Notes: a model not told the origin generated them from the sequence alone. A DNA stretch of 44,617 nucleotides from Xenorhabdus sp. BG5 (GCF_015163665.1 NZ_JADEUG010000031.1:1-44617), one strand, 5' to 3'. Positions 1-9,786 are shown, counted from the stretch's first letter. A program made the numbers and translations.

Positions 1-2
1 AT

Positions 3-68
3 GAGAGTTACCTCGTATTTTGTATTTTGTATAAGGATTAGACACCCATATCAAAACCGGTAACTCTC
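3..68. repeat. Inverted repeat, 10-bp arms
   Basis: GAGAGTTACC at 3-12 is matched by its exact reverse complement GGTAACTCTC at 59-68, with 46 bp between them. No gene is visible in 1-245. The repeat lies inside the putative integrative element, and its role is unknown. Arms this short can arise by chance. Confidence 0.3.
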
Positions 69-245
69 AATCTTTCAAGATCCAGTGTCAGTTCAAGTCA
101 CGACTAATACATATAAATTTAGGGCGAGTTTGGTTAGACTGTGTATCAGCCATCGTTTTTACCTTACTTAAACGGTTGTTGGTTATGCGCCCTGTATGTG
201 TTGCGAGCACTACGGGGCGTTGTGTTTTATATTCTGTTTCTTATG

Positions 246-470
246 TCATAGTCTTGTCTGCGTTATGCTACCCGTGATATCAGCGATATGTTGCGCGATC
301 CAGTTATCAATTTCTGCTTCAATAAAGGCTACGGAGCGCGAGCCAATTTTGACTTGTTGTGGAAATGCGCCGTCACTAATCAATTTGTAGATCCACGTTT
401 TGCTGTAACCCGTTCTGCGTTGCACTTCCGACAGACGGATCAGGCTGGTTTTCAATACTGCCATTGTCAT
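246..470 (-). CDS. AlpA-family DNA-binding regulator
   Basis: A 74-residue protein with the features of the AlpA/Cox-type regulators found in P4-like satellite elements. It has an N-terminal winged-helix/MerR-like fold with the pattern RLSEVQRRTGYSKTWIYKLI, then the FPQQVKIGSRSVAFIEAEI strand-turn and a final helix containing the IDNWI motif. Family members act as transcriptional regulators or excision factors, and E. coli AlpA activates the integrase of its own element. The start at 470 is supported by an AGGAG sequence about seven bases upstream on the minus strand. It lies directly downstream of the integrase on the same strand, the usual order in P4-type islands. No further island genes can be seen because the window ends on this side. 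Confidence 0.85.
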   Translation of the reverse strand: MTMAVLKTSLIRLSEVQRRTGYSKTWIYKLISDGAFPQQVKIGSRSVAFIEAEIDNWIAQHIADITGSITQTRL

Positions 471-596
471 GTTTTATTCTCCTGTTACCGAGTCCTTGAG
501 CGCTCATCGCGGAGACAGGCGGATCATTGAAAAAACAAGACATAATGAACGGCGTTAACTCTTTTTCTCCCGATGAGAATTAATTTTTAGGTTGCA

Positions 597-1872
597 TTAT
601 CGGTTTTTTCTGTCACGCAGCGGTTTGGCGAAGTCATACGGTGTGATGAGTTTTTCCCGGTTTGCGTCCAGATAATCCGCCCACCACTGCATCATCAACC
701 GCCGTTCATCCAGATGTTTAGAGGTGTGGATATATGCTGCCCTAACGCTGTTTCGTTCGATATGGCTCAGCTGGCGCTCGATGGCGTCATCGCTCCACAG
801 GCCGGATTCGCCCATTGCCCCGCGTGCCATTGTGCGGAATCCGTGTCCACATACCTCGGTTTGAGTGTCGTAGCCTATGTTGCGTAAAACTCTGTTAACA
901 GTTGTTGCATCCATAACTTTCGTGGAATGGTAAGCGCCGGGAAACATCACATCACTGTTACCGCTCAGTTTATGCAGGGTTTTGATAAGCCGGGTTGCTT
1001 GATGGCTTAAAGGCACAATGTGATCAGTTTTCATTTTCATACCGCGTTCAGAAAAGGGAACACCATTGATGGGGGATCGTGTGGCAGGAATTTTCCACAG
1101 GGCATTTTCAAGATCGATTTCCTGCCAGCGGGCGAATCTTAATTCGCTGGCGCGGACAAATGTTAATAGTGTCAGTTCGACGGCTATCTTGAATATTAAG
1201 TGTCCACGGTAGGTAGATAAGCGTCTCAGAAAATCAGGTAAATCTTCATGGGCCAGAGCCGGGCGGTGGTGACATTTTGCGGTAGTCAGTGCGCCTGCCA
1301 TGTCGTTAGCTGGATTGAATTCCAGAATGTCATTCTGGACGGCGTATCGCATAATCGACGTGATGCGTTGGCATAAACGTTGAGCGGTATCATGCTTGCC
1401 TTGTTCATCAATGGCTTTGACTGGAGCTAACAGTTGGCTAGTGCGTAATGTGGTAATGTCACGTGAGCCAATGCAGGGGAAAATATAATGTTCAAGGCTA
1501 CGCATGATCCGGTTGCTGTGATCTTCACTCCAACGTTTATTGCTAGCGTGCCAGTCACGGGCAACTTTTTCAAAGGTATGTTTCCTTTTCGCTCCAGCAT
1601 GAGTCTCTTTTTTCTCGGCTTTGGGATCAATGCCTTGTGCCATCAGCTTTTTAGCTTCATCGCGTTTAGCACGAGCTTCGGCTAATGACACGGCCGGGTA
1701 GACACCAAACGCCATCCGGTCTTCTTTTTTATCGGTGGGTCGGTGGTACTTCATGCGCCAATATTTAGATCCGCTGTGACGTGATCTCCAGATAGAGACC
1801 GCCACCATCGGCAAGTTTGTAGGTTTTTTCTTTGGGTTTTGCAGTTTCAACTTGTCGGGCGGTGAGTTTCAT
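597..1872 (-). pseudogene. P4-family tyrosine integrase, frameshifted near its N-terminus
   Basis: This is a phage-integrase family site-specific recombinase of P4 type, which normally inserts an island at an attachment site. The long frame (597-1850) carries the catalytic features: the first Arg in FVRASELR, the HGFRTMARG box, and the nucleophile Tyr in ERNSVRAAYIH. Its N-terminus is out of register, however. The expected start (MKLTARQVETAKPKEKTYKL) lies in another frame from the ATG at 1872 and reads LADGGGLYLEITS before reaching a stop. The two frames join perfectly as EITS-SGSKYWR if one base is removed at about 1775-1778. So the gene has a single-base insertion roughly 30 codons in. Either the integrase is dead or there is a sequencing error. 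AlpA follows it downstream. Confidence 0.85.
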
Positions 1873-1905
1873 TATTAGAGCATCTCTGTAATCGAATAAT
1901 AGTAA

Positions 1906-1945
1906 TAGTCAAATGGTAAGTGCCCCAGATTATGCCCCTCACTGC
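1906..1945. other. Possible integrase-binding / attachment region with paired TGCCCC
   Basis: Between the integrase start (1872) and the truncated acetyltransferase (2031) lies a non-coding stretch with two close TGCCCC direct repeats (GTGCCCCAGATTATGCCCCTC). P4-type integrases bind short repeats near their own promoter, and the attachment site is normally adjacent. No tRNA 3' end could be recognised on either strand here, so the attachment core itself is not identified. This is an inference from position. Confidence 0.25.
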
Positions 1946-2030
1946 ATATTGATTGCAACAGACTAAACTAGACGTAAAAATAATAGATCACACTGATTTT
2001 GTTATAGTTTATAAAAATTATTTTACTTAG

Positions 2031-2390
2031 ACAGACCTCACTGGAAGTGGAGCTGGTTCCAATATCAATAACGATAAGTTTCATTTACTGGTTGCGGAAG
2101 ATGGGAATGACAATATTAAGGGTTTTGCTATTGCCCAGGAGGAAAAGACACCTTCCTTCAATTGCTTGGTACCAAGAACTTATGGTTATGTTTTTGACTT
2201 GATGGTAAGTCAGGATGCCAGAAATCTTGGAGTTGGTCAGAAGTTACTGGCTGGTATGAAAAAGTGGGCGCAAGAAAATCATTATTCACACCTTGAACTG
2301 AGTGTATTATCCCAGAATTTTGATGCGATACGCTTTTATATCAGGGAAGGGTATCAAGAAGTCAGCAGAACGATGGCAATGACCTTGTGA
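2031..2390 (+). pseudogene. GNAT N-acetyltransferase, 5'-truncated
   Basis: The frame is open from just after a TAG at 2028-2030 to the stop at 2388-2390, about 119 codons. It contains a recognisable GNAT C-terminal half. FHLLVAED, then IKGFAIAQEE (beta strand 4) and YVFDLMVSQDARNLGVGQKLL hold the V-x-x-x-x-R/Q-x-x-G-x-G/A acetyl-CoA loop, and the end reads AIRFYIREGYQEVSRTMAM. GNAT enzymes transfer acetyl groups from acetyl-CoA to amines and are usually 145-170 residues. Here about 30-50 N-terminal residues are missing, and no good ATG with a ribosome-binding site precedes the preserved part. A shorter product could start at a TTG at 2166, but it would lack half the fold. The missing 5' end abuts the integrase region, which suggests that the element or its decay removed it. 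Confidence 0.7.
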
Positions 2391-2408
2391 ACAAAAATAA
2401 TATATTGA

Positions 2409-2440
2409 AACCATCAAAGGTTATACTTTGATGGTTATTT
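2409..2440. terminator. Rho-independent terminator between convergent genes
   Basis: AACCATCAAA (2409-2418) pairs with TTTGATGGTT (2427-2436) across an 8-base loop and is followed by ATTTTACT. It lies between the GNAT remnant and the convergent oxidoreductase and could serve both. Confidence 0.65.
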
Positions 2441-2476
2441 TACTCTTCATGTTTTTAAACAGTAACACCAAACTTA

Positions 2477-3478
2477 TTAGGAAATAATATTTGCAGCAGC
2501 CCGATACTCTTTTAATACTTCATCAATAACACAACTGGTGCGGGCGGCAGATTCACCCGTGGAGGGACAATCGCCATTTCCTTGTAGGTTATTAATCACT
2601 GTCTGAATGAATGGCATTTGGATATGTTTTGGATTTTCGAAATGATATTGGTGTAGTTGGTTATTTTCGTCATAGTATGAAATGGGGGAATCACCAAATG
2701 TGGCAAAAACGATTTTGCCTCTTGTGCCGATAATTTCAACTTTATCTTCGCGAGAACTGGCGACAAAATTCCAAATACCAGCTCCCTGAACATGATTCTC
2801 GAACATAAATGACATGGAAACGCAGTCTTCGGCGGGATAGGCTTTTGCCTGTGAATTGGCATGTCCTTTGACTGAGATAATTTTACCCAGCAGGAAATCC
2901 AATATATCGAGTGTATGGCACGCTAAATCAACAAATAAGCCACCACCAGATATTTCTGGTTTCACAGACCAGGGTAAATTATCAGGATCTTGATAGATAG
3001 CCGCCATTTCCCTGAATTGCATGCAATTGACTATCCGTGGCGTACCAATTACTCCAGAATCAATTAATTCTTTTATTTTAATAAACCTCGGTAGTGCTCT
3101 GCGGTAATAAGCGACGAACAAAGGAACTTTTTGAAATCGGCAGATAGCAATCATTTCGTTGCATTCTTCAAATGTTAATGCCATGGGTTTTTCGACATAA
3201 ACACTTTTGCCAGCTTGTGCTGCTAAGATAGTATATTTTTTATGGGTAGAAGGTGGGGTAGCAATATAAACAGCATCAACTTCCGGATCATTAATCAAAG
3301 ATTCAGCATCCGAATACCATTTTCGGATATTATGCCGTTCGGCAAAATCTTTGGCTAAATCCGCATTGCGACGCATGACGGCGACTAATTCTGAATTCTC
3401 CAATTTATAAAAAGCTGGACCACTTTTTACTTCTGTTACATCACCACAACCTATAATGCCCCATCTTACTTTTTGCAT
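2477..3478 (-). CDS. Gfo/Idh/MocA-family NAD(P)-dependent oxidoreductase
   Basis: A 333-residue protein of the glucose-fructose oxidoreductase / inositol dehydrogenase / MocA family, which oxidises or reduces sugar or polyol hydroxyls with NAD(P). The N-terminal Rossmann domain starts WGIIGCGDV (residues about 5-13). The family EKP motif follows in SVYVEKPMAL (about 94-97), and the C-terminal substrate domain contains GGGLFVDLACHTLDIL with the catalytic-region Asp/His pair. The start at 3478 is preferred to an upstream in-frame ATG at 3499 because a GGAAAA sequence precedes it and the Rossmann strand begins immediately. The substrate cannot be told from sequence. It is a single gene, convergent with the GNAT remnant and divergent from ybiT, with no pathway context. 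Confidence 0.85.
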   Translation of the reverse strand: MQKVRWGIIGCGDVTEVKSGPAFYKLENSELVAVMRRNADLAKDFAERHNIRKWYSDAESLINDPEVDAVYIATPPSTHKKYTILAAQAGKSVYVEKPMALTFEECNEMIAICRFQKVPLFVAYYRRALPRFIKIKELIDSGVIGTPRIVNCMQFREMAAIYQDPDNLPWSVKPEISGGGLFVDLACHTLDILDFLLGKIISVKGHANSQAKAYPAEDCVSMSFMFENHVQGAGIWNFVASSREDKVEIIGTRGKIVFATFGDSPISYYDENNQLHQYHFENPKHIQMPFIQTVINNLQGNGDCPSTGESAARTSCVIDEVLKEYRAAANIIS

Positions 3479-3740
3479 TGTGTTTTTCCGATATATCAAA
3501 TTGTTGATTTGTAGAATATAGAGGAAAGTTTATAACAGTACCGTTTTCTATTCTATATTTCTCTGTTCAACAGATTAGTTTCTTTTATATAAAAGTGGTT
3601 AATATTCAGCGTGTTATTTTAGGTGCTGTCCTGATCTTAAAAGTGGGCAACGCATTCTGGCGATACTTTTCTTCTATTGTGGCATAATGCGCGACTATCG
3701 GTTTTATCATTCCCTTTTATCCACTTTAAGAGCAACAGTT

Positions 3741-5336
3741 GTGTTAAGTACAAACAACATCACTATGCAGTTTGGCAGTAAGCCACTGTTTGAAAATATT
3801 TCTGTCAAATTCGGCAACGGTAACCGCTATGGTTTGATTGGTGCGAATGGAGCAGGTAAATCTACTTTCATGAAAATCCTGGGCCGAGATTTAACCCCAA
3901 CTTCCGGTAATGTCAGCCTTGATCCTAATGAACGTTTGGGTAAGTTGCGTCAGGATCAGTTTGCTTTCGAAGAATATACCGTGCTGGATACCGTCATCAT
4001 GGGGCATAAGGAGCTGTGGGAGGTCAAACAGGAACGTGACCGTATTTATGCGATGGCGGAAATGAGCGAAGAAGATGGTTATCGTGTCGCGGATCTGGAA
4101 GTCGCTTATGGTGAAATGGATGGTTACAGTGCAGAAGCGCGTGCTGGCGAATTGTTGTTGGGTGTCGGCATTCCTGTTGAGCAGCATTATGGCTTGATGA
4201 GTGCAGTAGCACCGGGCTGGAAATTGCGTGTATTGCTGGCACAAGCTTTGTTTTCCGATCCTGACGTCCTGCTGCTTGATGAGCCAACCAACAACCTGGA
4301 TATCGATACTATCCGTTGGTTGGAGCAAGTGCTCAACGAACGTAACAGCACCATGATCATCATTTCCCATGACCGTCATTTCCTGAATACGGTATGTACA
4401 CATATGGCCGATCTGGACTATGGCGAGCTGCGTCTGTTCCCTGGCAACTATGATGAGTACATGATTGCAGCAACGCAAGCTCGTGAACGTCTGTTGGCCG
4501 ATAATGCCAAGAAAAAGGCACAGATTGCTGACTTACAGGCATTCGTTAGCCGTTTTAGTGCTAATGCTTCCAAGTCTAAACAGGCGACTTCCCGCGCCCG
4601 TCAGATTGACAAGATCCAGTTGGAAGAGGTGAAGGCTTCCAGCCGTCAGAATCCTTATATCCGCTTTGAACAAGAGAAAAAACTGTTCCGCAATGCGCTG
4701 GAATTGGAGGGATTAACTAAGGGATACGATAACGGACCACTGTTTAAAAATCTAAATCTGCTGATGGAAGTCGGCGAAAAGATGGCGGTAATCGGTGAAA
4801 ATGGTATTGGTAAAACGACTCTTCTGAAGACGCTGATTGGTGAGGAAACGCCAAATAGCGGCACCATTAAATGGTCTGAAAATAGCACGATTGGTTACTA
4901 TGCGCAGGATCATGCCAGTGATTTTAACTGTGATATGACGGTGTTTGAGTGGATGAGCCAATGGAAGCGCGAAGGCGATGATGAGCAGGCAGTACGCAGT
5001 ATTCTTGGTCGCTTGTTGTTTGGGCAGGATGATATCAAGAAGAAAGTGGGTGTGCTTTCCGGTGGTGAGCAAGGCCGGATGCTGTTTGGCAAGCTGATGA
5101 TGCAGAAACCTAACATTCTGGTGATGGATGAACCGACTAACCACCTGGATATGGAATCTATCGAATCTTTGAACCTTGCGCTGGAACTCTACCAGGGAAC
5201 ACTGATTTTCGTCTCCCATGACCGTGCCTTTGTTAGCTCTCTGGCTAGCCGTGTTTTGGAAATTAAATCTGACAAGGTTATTGATTTTAAAGGTACTTAT
5301 GATGAGTATCTGAGAAGTCAGGGTATTGACGAGTAA
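3741..5336 (+). CDS. ybiT: ABC-F ATPase YbiT
   Basis: ABC-F proteins have two ATP-binding domains, no membrane part, and act on the ribosome. This one matches E. coli YbiT closely along its whole length (531 residues here). Domain 1 has Walker [10 protein letters not shown] (about residue 37) and Walker [13 protein letters not shown]. Its signature is degenerate ([15 protein letters not shown]), as in E. coli YbiT. A charged linker follows at about 240-310, then domain 2 with GENGIGKTT, signature LSGGEQGRM and [10 protein letters not shown]. The start is a GTG at 3741, where the protein begins [14 protein letters not shown] in line with the E. coli start and is preceded by AAGAG. An upstream in-frame ATG at 3687 would add an unlike 18-residue extension. 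ybiT and moeAB are also neighbours in E. coli. Confidence 0.95.
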   Translation: MLSTNNITMQFGSKPLFENISVKFGNGNRYGLIGANGAGKSTFMKILGRDLTPTSGNVSLDPNERLGKLRQDQFAFEEYTVLDTVIMGHKELWEVKQERDRIYAMAEMSEEDGYRVADLEVAYGEMDGYSAEARAGELLLGVGIPVEQHYGLMSAVAPGWKLRVLLAQALFSDPDVLLLDEPTNNLDIDTIRWLEQVLNERNSTMIIISHDRHFLNTVCTHMADLDYGELRLFPGNYDEYMIAATQARERLLADNAKKKAQIADLQAFVSRFSANASKSKQATSRARQIDKIQLEEVKASSRQNPYIRFEQEKKLFRNALELEGLTKGYDNGPLFKNLNLLMEVGEKMAVIGENGIGKTTLLKTLIGEETPNSGTIKWSENSTIGYYAQDHASDFNCDMTVFEWMSQWKREGDDEQAVRSILGRLLFGQDDIKKKVGVLSGGEQGRMLFGKLMMQKPNILVMDEPTNHLDMESIESLNLALELYQGTLIFVSHDRAFVSSLASRVLEIKSDKVIDFKGTYDEYLRSQGIDE

Positions 5337-5356
5337 GCCTTTGATATTAATAGAGA

Positions 5357-5390
5357 AACATCCAGCTCAATTGGGCTGGATGTTTTTTTA
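5357..5390 (+). terminator. ybiT rho-independent terminator
   Basis: AACATCCAGC (5357-5366) pairs with GCTGGATGTT (5375-5384), with a T-run immediately after. It sits 20 bases beyond the ybiT stop. Confidence 0.85.
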
Positions 5391-5415
5391 TCATAATAAG
5401 TTTCCAACGATATAT

Positions 5416-6171
5416 TTATGGCGACTGGCAAACTTCACATAAGGGATCTTGCAGCAATGTTATTTGGCGAAATTGCATTGTCATTGCATCGAAAAGTAAT
5501 ACCTTGCCATGACAGGTTTGCCCATATTGAGTCAATAGCTTAATTGTTTCCATTGCCTGCAATGAACCGACAGTTCCTACCAATGGCGCCATAACACCTG
5601 CTTCAACACAAGTCAGGCTGTTTTCGCCAAATAAACGGCTCAGGCAACGGTAACAGGGTGTTTCCGGTTGGTAAGTAAAGACGGAAAGCTGGCCTTCCAT
5701 GCGGATCGCAGCACCCGAAACCAATGCTATTTTATGGCCATAACACAGACGATTGAGTTGTTCACGAATGGCAACATTATCTGTACAGTCGAGCACAATT
5801 TCATGTTGGCTGATTAATTCATCTAACGCCGGATCATCCAACAGTCCTTCAATGGGATTGATAGTGATGTGTGGATTGATCTCCCGTAGGGTCAGTGCCG
5901 CGGAATGCACTTTTGCCATACCAATACGCTCATCACGATGGAGGATTTGCCGTTGCAGATTGGAAAGGGAAACCGTGTCAAAATCCAGCAGGGTCATTGT
6001 CCCAATACCCGCCGCCGCAAGATATTGGGAAGCGGCGCAACCCAGCCCTCCAGCTCCCACTATCAACACCTCGGCTGATTTTAATTTTTCCTGTCCGTCG
6101 AAATCGAAACCACGTAAGACAATTTGTCGGTTATAACGCAACGTTTCTTTATCAGTAAGTTCGACTGCCAT
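5416..6171 (-). CDS. moeB: Molybdopterin-synthase adenylyltransferase MoeB
   Basis: MoeB adenylates the C-terminal glycine of MoaD so that it can be sulfurated for molybdopterin synthesis. The 251 residues match the usual E1-like ThiF/MoeB length. Visible are RYNRQIVLRGFDFDGQEKL, the nucleotide-binding loop VGAGGLGCAASQYLA (about residues 37-51), DFDTVSLSNLQRQ, VLDCTDN, and the zinc-binding cysteine pairs CYRC and CEVC near the C-terminus. The start MAVELTDKE agrees with the E. coli protein. It lies downstream of moeA on the same strand. In E. coli the two genes are directly adjacent, but here about 110 bp separate them and most of that gap is a small dispersed repeat. Confidence 0.96.
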   Translation of the reverse strand: MAVELTDKETLRYNRQIVLRGFDFDGQEKLKSAEVLIVGAGGLGCAASQYLAAAGIGTMTLLDFDTVSLSNLQRQILHRDERIGMAKVHSAALTLREINPHITINPIEGLLDDPALDELISQHEIVLDCTDNVAIREQLNRLCYGHKIALVSGAAIRMEGQLSVFTYQPETPCYRCLSRLFGENSLTCVEAGVMAPLVGTVGSLQAMETIKLLTQYGQTCHGKVLLFDAMTMQFRQITLLQDPLCEVCQSP

Positions 6172-6189
6172 GTTTCATATCTTCTTAAT

Positions 6190-6263
6190 TATACGCATTA
6201 AACTTCAAGTTACATTTACAACACGCTATGAAATCACACGCATCTTGAAGTTAGATTGGTATA
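6190..6263. repeat. MITE-like inverted-repeat element, copy A (short form)
   Basis: A 74-bp element begins TATACGCATTAAACTTCAAG and ends CTTGAAGTTAGATTGGTATA. The ends are imperfect inverted repeats: 18 of 23 positions match by eye. The same element occurs inverted at 30229-30334, where it also carries a GC-rich hairpin in the middle. It has no coding capacity. It lies between moeA and moeB and would be transcribed as part of that operon. Confidence 0.8.
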
Positions 6264-6282
6264 TTAGTTTTTCAATTACTGG

Positions 6283-7533
6283 TTATTTCAATAAATAGTT
6301 AAAAAACTCGATTTGTACCGTTTCACCAGCAGTAACATGCCCACGTTCCCGTTCCAACACAATAAAACAGTTGCCGAGGCTATATGAACTAAAGATATGG
6401 GAGCCTTGATGCCCTGTAGTTTGTACCTCTAATTCACCTTGTTCATTAAGTGAAGCAATACCACGTTGGAAATCCAATCTGCCAGGGGATTTTTTCAAAG
6501 GTGTTGTCGTCTTGGCCGTGAGACGCATAGGTGGTTGCCATGCAGAAAAACCCGCTAGATGGGCAATCAACGGTTGTACCAATTGGTAGAACGTGAGCAC
6601 GGCAGACACAGGGTTACCTGGCAGGCCGCAGAACCAGGCATTTTCCAATTTTCCAAAGGCGAAAGGTTTACCCGGTTTGATGGCGAGTTTCCAAAAACTG
6701 ATTTTTCCTGCTTCCTCTAAAATCTGTTTGGTGTAATCCGCTTCACCAACAGAAACGCCACCGCTGCTGATCACTAAATCAGCTTGTTTATCTGCTTCAA
6801 TAAAGGCCTGACGCAATGCATCAGGTTCATCGCGGATTACGCCAAGATCGATGATTTCACAATCCAGTTTTTCCAGCATCAGGCGAATAGCAAATCGGTT
6901 GGTATCGTAAATTTGGCCTGCCTGTAAGGGTTCACCGATGGCTTGTAACTCGTCACCGGTAGAAAAAATGGCCACTTTCAGTTTGCGAACAATATCAACC
7001 GTTGCAATTCCTAGCGAAGCAATCAGCGGTAATTGTGCTGTGGAGAGTTTGATCCCTTTTGGCAATACCACTGCATTTTGACTGATATCTTCCCCAATGG
7101 TGCGAATGTTCTGCCCCGGTTTTACCGGATGGGTGAAGCGAATTCCTGTTTCGGTAACCTCCGTTTGTTCTTGCATAACAACGGCATCAGCGCCAGAAGG
7201 AATGGGAGCACCGGTCATAATGCGGATGCAACTGCCATTCGGCCATTCCTGCTGAAACGGCATACCAGCGAGCGCCTTGCCTGCCACTGGCAAGGTTTGG
7301 TTTTCGTTAAGATCTACCAGGCGAATGGCATAACCATCCATTGCTGAGTTATCAAACGAGGGTACGTTGATCGGGGAAATGATATCCGTAGCGGTAATTC
7401 TGCCCGCAGATTCGGTCAGGTTAATGGTTTCTGTCGTGGTCAAAGGCGTCGCAGTGAGGGGAATGGTGTGTGCCAGTAATTTTTCTAGTGCTTGCTCAAG
7501 TGAGATTAAGTCTGAGGTATGACAATGATCCAT
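6283..7533 (-). CDS. moeA: Molybdopterin molybdotransferase MoeA
   Basis: MoeA inserts molybdate into adenylated molybdopterin, the last step of molybdenum cofactor synthesis. It is 416 residues, compared with 411 in E. coli. Recognisable blocks are [19 protein letters not shown] followed by [18 protein letters not shown], the MPT-binding core [23 protein letters not shown], and [10 protein letters not shown] with [15 protein letters not shown]. The C-terminal domain IV includes [17 protein letters not shown]. It is the first gene of the moeA-moeB unit and is divergent from the MFS transporter, with a 209-bp shared upstream region. No molybdenum-cofactor riboswitch structure was recognised there. 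Confidence 0.96.
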   Translation of the reverse strand: MDHCHTSDLISLEQALEKLLAHTIPLTATPLTTTETINLTESAGRITATDIISPINVPSFDNSAMDGYAIRLVDLNENQTLPVAGKALAGMPFQQEWPNGSCIRIMTGAPIPSGADAVVMQEQTEVTETGIRFTHPVKPGQNIRTIGEDISQNAVVLPKGIKLSTAQLPLIASLGIATVDIVRKLKVAIFSTGDELQAIGEPLQAGQIYDTNRFAIRLMLEKLDCEIIDLGVIRDEPDALRQAFIEADKQADLVISSGGVSVGEADYTKQILEEAGKISFWKLAIKPGKPFAFGKLENAWFCGLPGNPVSAVLTFYQLVQPLIAHLAGFSAWQPPMRLTAKTTTPLKKSPGRLDFQRGIASLNEQGELEVQTTGHQGSHIFSSYSLGNCFIVLERERGHVTAGETVQIEFFNYLLK

Positions 7534-7742
7534 AAAAACTCCCTATATGCCGCCAATTGCGGGCGCGTGTTTATTCTTGTATTGAACGCATTATGGCAAA
7601 GATTGCATTGATGGGGAATGACAGGCGATAGTGACTGCCACAGAGACGAAGTTTGTTAATAAAAGATGTATATCATATTCATGATTTGTTATAGATTTAT
7701 CATATCCACAAAGCCAATTAATTTCATTAACACTTAATTACT

Positions 7743-8927
7743 ATGGAAAATCAATCTATTACATTACGTAGTCGTAACTATCAAGCTTTTCAGATTGCAT
7801 TAAGCGGTTTCCTCGCTTTGGTTGTTGCAATGGGAATAGGACGCTTCACTTTCACCCCACAAGTTCCATTGATGATCGCTGAGTCACAACTCACATTAAC
7901 GAGCGCGGGGATAGTCGCAGCATTCAATTACCTCGGCTATCTGGCGGGTTCTTATGATGCTATGCGGGCGCAACGTTTTGTGGAATACCGTTTGTGGAGC
8001 GGTTTGTGGGGAGCCGTCATTATCACCCTGCTTTCCGCATTGTTGGATGGACCGATATTGCACAGTATCGCCCGTTTTTTTATTGGCTGGGCAAGTGGTT
8101 GGGCGTTGGTATTAGTGGCCGCATGGACGAATGATGAATTGTCAAAATTGAATCGTCCTGGGTTGGGTGCAGCCGTTTTCTCCGGGACAGGGGTGGGGAT
8201 TTTTATTAGTGGCATGGTAGCAATTGGGATCCAGTCCTGGCAGATGAGTGCAGCCAGTGCGTGGATGTTATATGGTATTTTTGCGCTGTTATTCAGTATT
8301 TATGTCAGTCGTTATCTACCCCGCAGCGGTGAATTGCACCGTCCGCAGACGTCAATCCAAACACTGAGCCTGACACCGGAAATCAAGCGATTGGTGTGGT
8401 GTTATAGTCTGGCGGGATTTGGCTATATTTTACCTGCGACGTTTCTTTCCCAAATGGCGACAGCGCGTTTTCCTGATAGCTTGTTTGCCCAGTTTGTTTG
8501 GCCAATATTTGGCGGAGCTTCGGTCATTGGCATTATGTTAGGAATTTTGTTACGTAATGTCTCAACATCCCCAATTCGTCTGGCGGTGACGTTATGGCTT
8601 CAGGCACTAGGCATCCTGATTGCGGAAATGTTGCCGGGCATTGGTGGTTTGATGATTGGGGCATTGCTGGTAGGAGGTGGATTTATGTGTGTCGTTCAGC
8701 TTGCTTTGCAGTATGGCCGTGAATTGGCGCCCAATCATGCCCGTTATATGGCAGGATTGCTGACCACGGGCTATGCGCTGGGGCAATTGGTCGGGCCAAT
8801 GTTATCCGCTATTTCGACATGGCTTACAGGCAAACTGGAACCTGCTTTGTATATCGCATTTATTGGGTTGCTCATTGCTGGTTTACTGGTATTTTATCGC
8901 ACCAATCCTCATCGTGAGCCATCCTGA
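7743..8927 (+). CDS. MFS transporter, YbfB/YjiJ family
   Basis: A 394-residue integral membrane protein with about 12 hydrophobic segments, of the major facilitator superfamily YbfB/YjiJ group (MFS_4). The N-terminal signature region is FLALVVAMGIGRFTFTPQVP, followed by GYLAGSYDA between helices 2 and 3 and ARFFIGWASGWALVLV in helix 4. Family substrates are unknown, so none is assigned. It is a single gene between divergent moeA and folE. The start at 7743 has no strong Shine-Dalgarno sequence (CACTTAATTACT precedes it), but the protein aligns from MENQSITLRSRNYQAFQ. No terminator was recognised before folE. Confidence 0.88.
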   Translation: MENQSITLRSRNYQAFQIALSGFLALVVAMGIGRFTFTPQVPLMIAESQLTLTSAGIVAAFNYLGYLAGSYDAMRAQRFVEYRLWSGLWGAVIITLLSALLDGPILHSIARFFIGWASGWALVLVAAWTNDELSKLNRPGLGAAVFSGTGVGIFISGMVAIGIQSWQMSAASAWMLYGIFALLFSIYVSRYLPRSGELHRPQTSIQTLSLTPEIKRLVWCYSLAGFGYILPATFLSQMATARFPDSLFAQFVWPIFGGASVIGIMLGILLRNVSTSPIRLAVTLWLQALGILIAEMLPGIGGLMIGALLVGGGFMCVVQLALQYGRELAPNHARYMAGLLTTGYALGQLVGPMLSAISTWLTGKLEPALYIAFIGLLIAGLLVFYRTNPHREPS

Positions 8928-9102
8928 TTTGGTGCATTGATGATATACAGGTATAGTTATGCGCTTATTCGTGCATGCGATATATGCGTAGAACAAGATA
9001 AATAAAGTCGATATTGTGTGGTATTACATTCGCTGATATCTGCGTAAAATAAGCATCCTGATTTCCCGTCAAGTAACGGAAATATTTACCTTGGAGAAAC
9101 TG

Positions 9103-9771
9103 ATGTCATCCCTAAGTACAGAAGCTGCGCTAGTGCATTCGGCACTGGTTGACCGTGGTCTTGAAACCCCACTGCGTGGACAAACTTTGGAGCCAGAGGT
9201 GCGTAAAGTACGCATTGAGGAACACATGACAGAAATTATGAAGCTGTTAAATCTCGATTTGAGTGATGACAGTTTGGCAGATACGCCCGGTCGTATCGCG
9301 AAAATGTATGTGGATGAGATATTCTCAGGGTTGGACTATAACAATTTCCCGAAAATTACGCTGATAGAAAATAAAATGAAAGTAGATGAAATGGTGACAG
9401 TGCGTGATATTACGATGACCAGCACTTGTGAACACCATTTTGTCACTATTGATGGCAAAGCCACGGTTGCTTATATCCCTAAGGATAAAGTTATTGGTTT
9501 GTCGAAGATTAACCGCATTGTCCAGTTTTTTGCGCAACGTCCACAAGTGCAGGAGCGCTTAACACAGCAGATCCTGATTGCACTACAAACCCTGCTTGGC
9601 ACAAACAATGTCGCTGTTTCCATTGATGCTGTCCATTATTGCGTGAAAGCGCGTGGTATTCGCGATGCGACCAGTACCACAACGACGACTTCTCTGGGAG
9701 GGTTATTTAAAACCAGCCAGAATACACGACAGGAATTCCTGCGTGCTGTGCGTCACCTGCATTTGTCATGA
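9103..9771 (+). CDS. folE: GTP cyclohydrolase I (FolE)
   Basis: FolE converts GTP to 7,8-dihydroneopterin triphosphate, the first step of folate synthesis. It works as a homodecamer with one zinc per subunit. The zinc and catalytic residues are visible in [12 protein letters not shown] and [15 protein letters not shown], and [15 protein letters not shown] is the conserved helix. The start is the ATG at 9103 ([10 protein letters not shown]), giving 222 residues as in E. coli and placed behind a GGAG. The in-frame TTG four codons upstream would overlap that ribosome-binding site. yeiB follows after 15 bp, as in E. coli, and is probably co-transcribed. Confidence 0.97.
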   Translation: MSSLSTEAALVHSALVDRGLETPLRGQTLEPEVRKVRIEEHMTEIMKLLNLDLSDDSLADTPGRIAKMYVDEIFSGLDYNNFPKITLIENKMKVDEMVTVRDITMTSTCEHHFVTIDGKATVAYIPKDKVIGLSKINRIVQFFAQRPQVQERLTQQILIALQTLLGTNNVAVSIDAVHYCVKARGIRDATSTTTTTSLGGLFKTSQNTRQEFLRAVRHLHLS

Positions 9772-9786
9772 TGAACTCTTATTATC

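Noticed and set aside
1873-2030. tRNA gene as attachment site for the island
   Set aside because: No acceptor stem, T-loop or CCA end could be found on either strand.
3891-4478. Large antisense frame (195 codons) inside ybiT
   Set aside because: It is a shadow of a strongly conserved gene, with low-complexity composition typical of reverse-complement frames.
7534-7742. Molybdenum cofactor riboswitch upstream of moeA
   Set aside because: No matching stem arrangement was seen, and in enterobacteria this element normally precedes moaA.
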